From CAVUWL01 sp963787415 (GTDB lineage: Bacteria > Actinomycetota > Thermoleophilia > Solirubrobacterales > 70-9), in NCBI GenBank assembly GCA_963787415.1, contig CAWBCO010000006.1, positions 300,860 through 364,859 on the forward strand: 64,000 nt of DNA. The letters are read 5' to 3'. A model generated the notes under the pieces. That model had not been told where the DNA came from and made no database searches. It saw only the letters and a program-made list of their open reading frames with translations. Made by a program: the position numbers and the translations under genes. Positions within the stretch are counted from its first letter, which is position 1. Each line of letters starts with the position of its first letter. Of the stretch, positions 8,733-15,648 are shown piece by piece.

Positions 8733-9590
8733 ATGACGACACCGGACTTCCAAGTTGAGTGCTTCTTCATAACCCCGATTGGTGAGGAGGGGTCGCCGGA
8801 GAGGAAGCGCGCCGACGGTGTCATGAAGGCAATGGTCGAGCCTGCTGCGGCCAAGTATGGGTTACGGGTCGAGCGGGCCGACGAAATGAGTGAGCCTGGA
8901 ACAATTACCGCTCAGATTGTCGAGCACATAGTCCAAGCAAAGGCAGTCGTTGCGGACCTCACGGGTGAAAATGCAAACGTTTTCTACGAGCTTGCAGTTC
9001 GGGACGCGGCGCAACTCGGCGCGGTGATGATTGCCGAGAATGGCACCAACCTCCCGTTCGACAAGTCGCAGGACCGAACCATCTTCTTCGAAACTAGCGA
9101 CCTAGCAAGTGTCTGGGACGCGAAGGGCCGACTCACTGAGTTTCTCGGGGCCTCACTTCAGGGCATGATGGGCAACCCAATCGCCAACGCGATGGTTTGG
9201 AAAACCTATGCGGCAAGCGGAAAGCCTGTGGAGGAGGCTATTGCCCAACTCGCCGAGGCGGTTTCGGAGATAGGAGCTGAGGTCCACGCGCTTGGCCGTC
9301 GGCAGAAGATTCGTGACGCGGTTGCCAGTGCCCCAGGGCAGCGCACGTCCACAGTCATGGCTAATTGGAGGCCTGGGTATGAAAACCCCGACGTAGTGGC
9401 TGCTTACGCCCCAATGAACGAAGAGTCGATACAAAAGACAATGACGCAACTGAAGGAACGAGAGAACCTGACACTGCAGGCTTGGGAGAGACTGAAGGCG
9501 AACGAACAACGGCTCGCGGAAGGCCTGAACCCATTGGCTTCCTCTCCGTCACCGGACGATCCCGCCGCAGAAGACCACGAGAGGTCCTAG
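8733..9590 (+). CDS. Nucleoside 2-deoxyribosyltransferase/TIR-like effector candidate
   Basis: Start chosen at the ATG giving MTTPDFQVECFFITPIGEEG. The segment ending VVADLTGENANVFYELAVRD followed by a hydrophobic strand and NLPFDKSQDRTIFFE is the hallmark of the deoxyribosyltransferase-like/TIR-like fold seen in many anti-phage effectors; the glutamate in YEL would be the catalytic candidate. The C-terminal third is helical and charged, perhaps for oligomerisation. It is divergent from the restriction operon with about 250 bp between. A defence role (nucleotide or NAD cleavage on infection) is inference from fold and neighbourhood. Confidence 0.6.
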   Translation: MTTPDFQVECFFITPIGEEGSPERKRADGVMKAMVEPAAAKYGLRVERADEMSEPGTITAQIVEHIVQAKAVVADLTGENANVFYELAVRDAAQLGAVMIAENGTNLPFDKSQDRTIFFETSDLASVWDAKGRLTEFLGASLQGMMGNPIANAMVWKTYAASGKPVEEAIAQLAEAVSEIGAEVHALGRRQKIRDAVASAPGQRTSTVMANWRPGYENPDVVAAYAPMNEESIQKTMTQLKERENLTLQAWERLKANEQRLAEGLNPLASSPSPDDPAAEDHERS

Positions 9591-9739
9591 CGCGCGTCGG
9601 ATTGACGCCGTCGAAGTAGCTCGTAGGCGAGGGTAGGTCGGCGGCGACCTTTAAGCCGAGACGTGCTTCCGTTCCAAATCGGAATGAAAACTGGTGCCTT
9701 CCAATTTGGTCGAACACTTACTCCACGCCCAATCCACTT

Positions 9740-9994
9740 TCATACTTCCGCCTTGCGGCGCTCCATCTGCCGATCAAGCTCCGCTTTCACCGCGGCTTCT
9801 GACTCCACGGCATCCTTGCGGCGACCCGTGTAGTCAATCTCAAATATTGGCCCACGATCAACATCCCAGCTGCGCGCGCGCAGTTCCTCGGGGCTGGCGT
9901 TGTCAAACCCGCCTGGGATCGCCCTAACGCCGCCCCGCTGAAAGGCAGCCCAGCCCTCCACGTCAAGTTCCTCTGGTGTGGGCAAATCAGGCAC
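9740..9994 (-). CDS. Small acidic hypothetical protein of the island
   Basis: An 84-residue protein starting MPDLPTPEELDVEGWAAFQR, with IFEIDYTGRRKDAVESEAAV and a helical, charged C-terminus. The start overlaps the end of the upstream minus-strand gene by 8 bases, which supports co-translation. I recognise no family. Confidence 0.5.
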   Translation of the reverse strand: MPDLPTPEELDVEGWAAFQRGGVRAIPGGFDNASPEELRARSWDVDRGPIFEIDYTGRRKDAVESEAAVKAELDRQMERRKAEV

Positions 9995-10571
9995 GGGATG
10001 CCTCCTCCGCCGCGGCCAGCTCCCTCGCCCGCGCTAGGTTCGTTTCGGCAACCTCGCGGTTCATTTCGCCAGCCATCGCGAGTTGTACCGGGACTTTTTG
10101 TTGTGGCGGATCGGGGGTGACCGCGACGATCTGGAGATCCAGCCCGCTGTTCTCTGGGTCGAGGCCCCGGAAAAAGCCACGCACCGCGAAGAGAAATCTG
10201 TTCGCGCCCGTGTCTTTCAACTCCTGTTCGGCGGTAGATAGTTTCTTTCGTGCGTCGATCACCTTTATCGCAGCCTCTAAGTAGCCTGCAACCCATTCGT
10301 AGGTCCCCTGGCGCTTTTCGCTTTCGGCAATAAGGGCTTCCCGCTCCTGTTTAGCGATCGCGCGTCGCTCCTCCTCGCGCTGCGCGGCTTCTAGCCCTTC
10401 GGCCTCGTCGCGTACCATCCTCAGAGCTTTCCGCGCTGCGGCCTCGCCCATACCGTCAAGCACGGCCCGGCCGACTGCTTCTTCTGCGCTGATTACCTCG
10501 TCCTTGGCGGTGGCAAGGTGCTCGTCCAATTCGTCAATGGAAGATGTTGCGATTAGGACGACGTGTGCCAC
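9987..10571 (-). CDS. Coiled-coil hypothetical protein
   Basis: The preferred start is the GTG at 10571 (VAHVVLIATSSIDELDEHLA), with an AAAAGG ribosome-binding site 7 bases upstream; a longer frame to 10640 adds an unlikely basic leader. The middle of the protein (about residues 15-110) is a long Glu/Lys/Arg/Ala-rich coiled coil. Near residue 135 FLFAVRGFFRGLDPE may be an amphipathic or membrane-touching segment. The function is unknown. It forms an apparent two-gene unit with the small acidic gene downstream. Confidence 0.55.
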   Translation of the reverse strand: MAHVVLIATSSIDELDEHLATAKDEVISAEEAVGRAVLDGMGEAAARKALRMVRDEAEGLEAAQREEERRAIAKQEREALIAESEKRQGTYEWVAGYLEAAIKVIDARKKLSTAEQELKDTGANRFLFAVRGFFRGLDPENSGLDLQIVAVTPDPPQQKVPVQLAMAGEMNREVAETNLARARELAAAEEASRA

Positions 10572-10775
10572 GGGTGCGCCTTTTGGGTTGTGGTTTGCTT
10601 CCCAAGAGCCTGCGGCTCGTTTCCGCGGGTTGCTCTGCACATGTTTTAAAGACTAAAAACACTATTAACCAGGGTTCATGGTCACCGACTCCCGCAAACG
10701 CCGGAAATTTCAGAGCTTCGCAGGCACGAAAGTTGAGCTAACGATCGCGCTTCTTTGGTCTTCTTGAAACGCGGG

Positions 10776-10806
10776 TAGTAGTGTCACGCCTAGTAGTGTC
10801 ACGCTA
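10776..10806 (+). promoter_or_regulatory. Tandem operator over promoter of small island gene
   Basis: The 14-mer TAGTAGTGTCACGC occurs twice head to tail (10776-10789 and 10791-10804). The second copy extends into TAGTGTCACGCTA, an imperfect palindrome matching its own reverse complement at all but two non-central positions. TGTCAC in the first repeat, followed after 17 bases by TACGAT, is a plausible -35/-10 pair, which would put the transcription start close to the GTG at 10817. The pattern fits a repressor operator; the regulator is unknown. Confidence 0.5.
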
Positions 10807-10816
10807 CGATAGAAGG

Positions 10817-11032
10817 GTGAGCCTTACACCAGACCAGATCGAGCTTTGGTCGATTGCGAGGATGGACGCGGGTCCCGGTGTCGGGGAAACGGCGACGGGC
10901 GCGGCTTTGTCCTTCAGAGCGGCTTGCAAGCTTGAAGGCCTTTGGCCTATCCCATCGGTCGACGAGATTCGCGCCAAGATGACCGCCAGCTCAGAACAAG
11001 ACGCTCGGGGTAATGATGACTTGAGCGACTAG
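10817..11032 (+). CDS. Small hypothetical protein behind tandem operator
   Basis: The GTG at 10817 follows AGAAGG and gives a 71-residue protein starting with VSLTPDQIELWSIARMDAGP. It is helical and charged at the C-terminus. A start 12 codons earlier would place the operator repeats inside the coding sequence and is not preferred. It is the only plus-strand gene between 9591 and 14582, as expected for an early or regulatory gene transcribed against the replication operon. I recognise no family. Confidence 0.45.
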   Translation: MSLTPDQIELWSIARMDAGPGVGETATGAALSFRAACKLEGLWPIPSVDEIRAKMTASSEQDARGNDDLSD

Positions 11033-11086
11033 TCCGAGGAACGCGAGAACGATCATGGCAATTGCAAGTGACTGGGTGACGTTCAT
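10991..11086 (-). CDS. Tiny single-span membrane protein, 31 residues
   Basis: An ATG at 11084-11086, three bases after the stop codon of the primase-helicase gene, opens a 31-codon frame starting MNVTQSLAIAMIVLAFLGLV and ending with a TGA. Most of it is one hydrophobic helix. The spacing suggests translational coupling to the upstream gene. Its 3' end overlaps the convergent small gene. The frame is short, so it could be chance. Confidence 0.4.
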   Translation of the reverse strand: MNVTQSLAIAMIVLAFLGLVAQVIITPSVLF

Positions 11087-11089
11087 TGC

Positions 11090-13219
11090 TCAAGCGTAAC
11101 CAGGGTGACAAGTTCCACAGATGAGCCGCTTCCCGTCTTGACTGAGCCAATCTGACTCTCGGTGCCGCTCGGCGATCTCGGGGTTTCTCTCGGCGTAGCT
11201 CGGGACGCCATAGCGACAGATGGCGGGGGTGGGTATCTGGGTCAGAGTCGACATCAACGTCGGCTCGACCCGAGTCGCATCCTCGGCACTTACAAGCTCT
11301 TCAGCGTATGCTAAGCCCGCGGCTTCGGCCTTCGCCAACGGTTGACCCACCTCCGTATCGGGCAGGCGGACAGGATGGCTTTGCAGAGCGGTCTGCGGCG
11401 TTTTGTATCGGACAGGCGGCTCATCACCTGCCCGATAGGAATCGGGAGTTTCTGGCTCTGTGGAGCTGTCCTGTCCGCCTGCCCGATTGCCAAGCGGGTT
11501 CTGCGAAAGATGACGCTGCCATGCGTCGGTAAACTGATCCCGAAGAAACCCTTTCCGAGTGCGTCCGCTTCCTTCCCAGACACTTCGGGCCTTCAGACCG
11601 AAAGGTTTCAGTAGCCCAACCAGCTTGCGGCTCGAGATCGGCTTCCCGTACCAGTCGCCCCACGGGCGATCCTCGAGCGCGTGTAAAGAGGCTGCCAGAT
11701 CTTTCGTGGCAATCCTGTCATCGCCTTTCTCATCAAGCACCGTGCGGATGTCGGCCAATAATTGAACGGGAATCGACTCATCTTCGTCGGCCTTCGCGTC
11801 AACAAGCTCAAGTAGCGAAAACCGAGCCCGTTCAGGCCACTCGCCATCGGCTAGATCAGCGACCGCCAACAGCGGTCTACCGATCTCTTTCGTCCGCGGA
11901 TCGAGCCCAGCCGGTCTCTCGGGTTTAGCACCCTTTAGCTTGGCCGTCGCGTTCAGCGCGAAAGCCTCGAGCCGATCGCGCAGCTCGGCAGCTGGCGCCT
12001 CTGCCGCCTCCTCTTCAAACTCCTCCACCGTCTCATTGGCGATCTTGAGCAAACGAATCGGGAAGCTACGCGTTCGAACAGTGTCAGGTAGCTGACCGAG
12101 TCCTGCGATCACCTTCGGACAAAAGGTATGAAAGTCCTTGTAGTCGATCGCGGCGCCTTGACCGACACAAATAGTCGACACACCGCTTCTCTTGTAACCA
12201 GAGTTGAGGACCCCCCTTAATGCATTAGCATAATCCTTGTCACCTTTGAATGCCGCATCACTCTCGTCCAAGAGCAAAATCGGAGTCACATCCTCGATCT
12301 TGCGAGGCAACACCGCCGCAGATGTTCTACCAGTGAGCCAAGGTCGCGGAACGATCATCGCCAGGACCTCCAGCAGCAATGTCTTACCGCTGCCCGGCTC
12401 AGCTGAAGTTACAGATATATATGGCGTCACACGGCTTGACTCTAAGGTGTGACAGTGCGCAACCCACAATGCCAGAACAGTTGCTTGGGACTTGCTCATA
12501 AACACATACCGACACAGGAAGTTGACCACGTCATCGAGCAGCTCACCAACGTTGATCCGATCGGGGTCGAACCCTTTTGTGAGAAGCTCACGCTTGCGGT
12601 CCGCTGCCTTGGTGTGGTAACCGCCAGACTCTTCTTTCAGCGGTCTGAGCTTAGGGACATCCTCAGCATTCTCAATCGCAGCGCGCAGCCAGGCCGGGCG
12701 ATCGCTCTCGGCGAAGAGGCTTGACGCGAGATCCTCGCCATCAGCGATGCGGATCAGCTTTAAGGCGACGAACTGCTGTAATGCGCGAGCGATCTTCTCG
12801 GTGGCGTCGCGGCCAGGCTTGTCGCCGTCAAGCGCTAAGTAGACGGTTCCAGCGGAGCCCAGCTCAGCAGTAATCCGCTCGACCGGGGTAGATGTCCCCG
12901 GAAGGCTCGCGACAATCACACCGAGCCTGTTTGTGGCGCTGAGAGCCGCCAGCGCGTCACCCTCCCCCTCGGTGAGCAAGATGTCAGCGCCGGGTTGCGG
13001 TCGACCGTCTGGGAACCAGACGACGAGCGGCTGATCTTTAGGCTGCTTGACCACGCCACCAGGTCCACGGCGGCGCCTGAAGGTCTCGCCCTTGGGAGTC
13101 ATGTACGGATAGGTGATGTCGTCTCGGTCCGAGCGGACGCCAACCCGATCCCAGGCCAGGTCTAGGTCGACTGCGTGGCGCTCCAAGTAGCTCGTTGCGG
13201 CGGGTGAGAAGTTATGCAC
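11090..13219 (-). CDS. Toprim-DUF3631 primase-helicase-like replication protein
   Basis: Start chosen at the GTG at 13219 (VHNFSPAATSYLERH), which has GGAG eight bases upstream; a TTG at 13279 is possible. The N-terminal third has a Toprim domain (ILLTEGEGDALAA and later YLALDGDKPGRDA). The middle has a P-loop (SAEPGSGKTLLLE) and an acidic Walker B (ILLLDESDAAF), followed by the DUF3631-type C-terminal part. Such proteins replicate plasmids, phages and integrative elements; this one probably primes and unwinds the island DNA. The C-terminal 100 residues are low-complexity and end in CGTCHPGY. It lies just downstream of a small acidic partner gene. Confidence 0.8.
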   Translation of the reverse strand: MHNFSPAATSYLERHAVDLDLAWDRVGVRSDRDDITYPYMTPKGETFRRRRGPGGVVKQPKDQPLVVWFPDGRPQPGADILLTEGEGDALAALSATNRLGVIVASLPGTSTPVERITAELGSAGTVYLALDGDKPGRDATEKIARALQQFVALKLIRIADGEDLASSLFAESDRPAWLRAAIENAEDVPKLRPLKEESGGYHTKAADRKRELLTKGFDPDRINVGELLDDVVNFLCRYVFMSKSQATVLALWVAHCHTLESSRVTPYISVTSAEPGSGKTLLLEVLAMIVPRPWLTGRTSAAVLPRKIEDVTPILLLDESDAAFKGDKDYANALRGVLNSGYKRSGVSTICVGQGAAIDYKDFHTFCPKVIAGLGQLPDTVRTRSFPIRLLKIANETVEEFEEEAAEAPAAELRDRLEAFALNATAKLKGAKPERPAGLDPRTKEIGRPLLAVADLADGEWPERARFSLLELVDAKADEDESIPVQLLADIRTVLDEKGDDRIATKDLAASLHALEDRPWGDWYGKPISSRKLVGLLKPFGLKARSVWEGSGRTRKGFLRDQFTDAWQRHLSQNPLGNRAGGQDSSTEPETPDSYRAGDEPPVRYKTPQTALQSHPVRLPDTEVGQPLAKAEAAGLAYAEELVSAEDATRVEPTLMSTLTQIPTPAICRYGVPSYAERNPEIAERHRESDWLSQDGKRLICGTCHPGYA

Positions 13220-13279
13220 GTGGCTCTCCGGTGGAAAGCCGGGGGCGTCTTTCCACCGCCCCCGGTTCCCTCGGTTCAA

Positions 13280-13702
13280 CTAGTCGAACGGGATCTCGCT
13301 CAGATCCGCGTCGCGCTGATCGCGTTTGCGCTCCAGCGCCTCTTGCGTCGCGGCGTCGTCATCTCGACCGGCCCCCGCTTTCTCCACGAGGATCCGGTAG
13401 CGGTGAGGTGACTGGTCGTCGGCCGGGTCGCGCTTTCCGTGATAGCCGATCGCGATTCGGTCGCCAACTATCGGATTGTGCCGCTCGATCTGCTTTTTCG
13501 CCGTACTCGCGTGAGCGAAAAATCGTTTTTCCCCTTCATCGTCTGTGAGAATCGTCAGCACGGGGTCGAGCTTGGCGTTGCCAGCGTCCTTGAACTTGCT
13601 CTCCCACGAGTCGCGCTCAGTGAGGACGCCCTCCAACACGTCACCAGGTGCGGGGTCCCAAGTGACTGGCATCTGGCTTGCTCTTTCTCTTAGCGTTGTC
13701 AT
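13280..13702 (-). CDS. Hypothetical replication-associated protein, possible OB fold
   Basis: A 140-residue protein with the segment VTWDPAPGDVLEGVLTERDS, then alternating strands (DPVLTILTDDEGEKRFFAHA, PIVGDRIAIGYHGKR, HRYRILVEKAG) and a very acidic tail ending DLSEIPFD. Strand-rich body plus acidic C-terminus is reminiscent of single-strand DNA-binding or replication accessory proteins, but this is inference. It directly precedes the Toprim-DUF3631 gene, separated only by the stop codon. Confidence 0.55.
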   Translation of the reverse strand: MTTLRERASQMPVTWDPAPGDVLEGVLTERDSWESKFKDAGNAKLDPVLTILTDDEGEKRFFAHASTAKKQIERHNPIVGDRIAIGYHGKRDPADDQSPHRYRILVEKAGAGRDDDAATQEALERKRDQRDADLSEIPFD

Positions 13703-13703
13703 T

Positions 13704-13961
13704 CTATCTCCTGATTTCGGGACCGGTCTCTGAGTGACTGGTCCCTGGTTTCTTGAGCTGCGTGCTCATTGGTGGCTCAGCGCTTTCGACTAGCCACCGC
13801 TCGATCGCCGTGGTGGCAATCAAGGTCTTGGCGCCGCGCCGAACAACCGGAAGGTCCGGCAACACGTGCTCCTGGAAAAAGTCGATACCGACCGAGATGC
13901 TCTCGGCGGCCCGTGCAGGGGTCATCGCCAGCGTCGGAGCTGGGTTTGACGGCTTTTTCAC
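13704..13961 (-). CDS. Excisionase/MerR-like helix-turn-helix protein
   Basis: An 85-residue protein. The core from ARAAESISVGIDFFQEHVLP to VVRRGAKTLIATTAIERWLV follows the pattern of small HTH_17/excisionase proteins: a helix, a turn helix, a short wing ending in a basic residue, and a closing helix beginning with IERWL. It sits at the head of the replication gene set. It could act as excisionase or as regulator of the operon; the integrase it would serve is not in the window. Confidence 0.6.
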   Translation of the reverse strand: MKKPSNPAPTLAMTPARAAESISVGIDFFQEHVLPDLPVVRRGAKTLIATTAIERWLVESAEPPMSTQLKKPGTSHSETGPEIRR

Positions 13962-14260
13962 GACGCCCCCTCAAGAGAGAGCGCCCGGTGTCCTAGCCGC
14001 CGCGAGGGCGGCTCAGGTTCTGGTTCTGAGTCGTCAGGTCCAGCGCGAGAGGATGAGATGCGCTTGGAGCCGCGTGAGCGACCGTTGCAAGCGCTCCTCG
14101 GTGCACGTCCGCTGGGCCGCCAGATCGGAGTCTGAATCCGAGCGTCGGCGTCGAGCCTTGCGTTGAACTGCGAAGCGGTCAACACCTCGCCGCCGCTGCG
14201 TTGCAGCTCGACTAGGAACTCGGCCATCGACTCTAGTGAGCCGGTCTCAGTGGAGTCCAT
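13958..14260 (-). CDS. Small hypothetical protein, first gene of island operon
   Basis: The frame starts MDSTETGSLESMAEFLVELQ and overlaps the next gene by four bases (ATGA). The first 40 residues look protein-like; the rest is Arg/Ser/Pro-rich and may be out of frame, so a frameshift around 14140 is possible. No family recognised. Confidence 0.4.
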   Translation of the reverse strand: MDSTETGSLESMAEFLVELQRSGGEVLTASQFNARLDADARIQTPIWRPSGRAPRSACNGRSRGSKRISSSRAGPDDSEPEPEPPSRRLGHRALSLEGAS

Positions 14261-14360
14261 TGCAGATGTCGGAGGGTCGCGGGTTCATTGCTCTTTGGGC
14301 CCCTAGGCGAAGCCCGTAGTGATTTCCCTTATAGCAGACGGACAGATCACCCTAAACAGC

Positions 14361-14380
14361 AAAAGCGGCGTTTCCGCCGC
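14361..14380 (-). terminator. Rho-independent terminator
   Basis: On the minus strand GCGGCG, a GAAA loop and CGCCGC form a perfect 6-bp hairpin followed directly by TTTT. It would end a transcript coming from the tRNA-Lys side. Confidence 0.6.
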
Positions 14381-14453
14381 TCCTGCCTTGCAACCCATTC
14401 GCCTAGCGATGACCCGCGAAGGACATCCGCTGGGAGACAGGTTAGCTGAGTTT

Positions 14454-14474
14454 TGGTGCGCCAATGGTGCGCCA
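14454..14474 (+). repeat. Two TGGTGCGCCA direct repeats beside tRNA-Lys
   Basis: TGGTGCGCCA occurs twice with an 11-bp period, about 110 bp from the 3' end of tRNA-Lys. A comparable pair of TGGTACCCA units precedes the integrase gene near the tRNA-Ala fragment. Arm-type integrase binding sites are a reasonable guess for both. Confidence 0.4.
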
Positions 14475-14582
14475 GTGAGCACTTCGAATAACCGGTTTTA
14501 GCCGGAATCAGTCGGAAAGCGACCTGGGCTAGGTAGACCGCTAAAACCCGCTTGTGCTGCCAGATCTGCCTTGTTGAGGCTA

Positions 14583-14656
14583 TACCCCCGCCGGGATTCG
14601 AACCCGGGCCGCGCGGCTTAAAAGGCCGCCGCTCTAACCAACTGAGCTACGGGGGC
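14583..14656 (-). tRNA. tRNA-Lys(TTT)
   Basis: The minus strand gives a full cloverleaf of 74 bases: acceptor GCCCCCG with CGGGGGT, D-arm GCTC/GAGC, anticodon stem GCGGC/GCCGC with loop CTTTTAA (anticodon TTT), T-arm CCGGG-TTCGAAT-CCCGG and discriminator A. CCA is not encoded. It marks the right border of the accessory island. Confidence 0.95.
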
Positions 14657-14673
14657 GAGGTGCCCATCGTAGG

Positions 14674-15648
14674 TCAAGATAGATCGGGCAGGCCCTCCTG
14701 AGAGGTTGATGCCTCAGCATGGGTGCGCTTTGGGATGCGGCCCGCTCGATGAGCACCGTGCCCCGCCTCCACCCCACGACGGATCGCAGCCGCCATCGCC
14801 ACCGGATCTTTGGCGCCGAAGATCGAGCTCGCAGCCAACACCGCGTCGCAGCCCAGCTCCATCGCCAGCGCGGCATCCGAAGCGGTCCCGATCCCGGCAT
14901 CGAGGATGACCGGAACGCCGACCCGCTCGGCGATGATCGCAATGTTGTAGGGGTTTCGAATGCCGGCGCCGGATCCAATCGGCGAGCCGAGCGGCATCAC
15001 AGCGGCGCAGCCTGCCTCCTCGAGGCGGCGGGCAAGAATCGGATCATCGTTGCTGTAGGGCAGGACGGTGAAACCTTCCCCGACCAGCTGCTCGGCGGCA
15101 TCGAGCAGCTCGACCCCGTCCGGATAGAGGGTTCGATCGTCGCCGATCACCTCGAGCTTGATCCAATCGGTCCCCAGGGCCTCGCGGGCCAGGTGCGCGG
15201 TGCGTACTGCGTCGCGTGCCGTGTAGCAGCCAGCGGTGTTCGGCAAAACGAAGACCCCGAGGCGCTCAGCCACCTCGATCACCGATCCCTCAGCCCGTGG
15301 ATCGATCCGGCGCAATCCGACAGTGAAGATCTCCGCGCCGCAGGCAACCAGCGCGCTCTCCAACTGATCGAGTGAGCGAAAGCCGCCGCTGCCGGCGATC
15401 AGTCGCGAGGACCACTCGCGGCCCCCAAGCTCCCAGCCATCAGCTCCACCCTGGATCGCGGCGAGGACCTCGACCCGCTGACCCTCGGTGAGCTCAGTCG
15501 TCTGCCAGCGGTTGCGTGGGACAACCTCGCCTTCGAGCGCGACGGCGACGCCGCGAAGCGCCCGATCGGCGCCGCTCTCGCGCACGGCATCCTCGAGGCT
15601 GCTGGCGGCGGGCAGCTCCCGCGCCTGCCCGTTCAGCTCGATCCTCAT
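14674..15648 (-). CDS. thiG: Fused sulfur carrier ThiS and thiazole synthase ThiG
   Basis: Residues 1-68 are a ThiS ubiquitin-like domain starting MRIELNGQARELP and ending in IQGG at 65-68. It runs straight into ThiG (WELGGREWSSRLIAGSGGFR). ThiG features are the Schiff-base lysine in DWIKLEVIGDD, the phosphate-binding GSGAGIRNPYN, ILDAGIGTASDAALAMELG and the C-terminal GAKDPVAMA and AGRIPKR. The enzyme builds the thiazole phosphate of thiamine from DXP, dehydroglycine and ThiS thiocarboxylate. Fusion leaves the GG of ThiS internal, so processing or a separate ThiS would be needed for the normal chemistry. It overlaps thiO by four bases and lies under the TPP riboswitch. Confidence 0.92.
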   Translation of the reverse strand: MRIELNGQARELPAASSLEDAVRESGADRALRGVAVALEGEVVPRNRWQTTELTEGQRVEVLAAIQGGADGWELGGREWSSRLIAGSGGFRSLDQLESALVACGAEIFTVGLRRIDPRAEGSVIEVAERLGVFVLPNTAGCYTARDAVRTAHLAREALGTDWIKLEVIGDDRTLYPDGVELLDAAEQLVGEGFTVLPYSNDDPILARRLEEAGCAAVMPLGSPIGSGAGIRNPYNIAIIAERVGVPVILDAGIGTASDAALAMELGCDAVLAASSIFGAKDPVAMAAAIRRGVEAGHGAHRAGRIPKRTHAEASTSQEGLPDLS

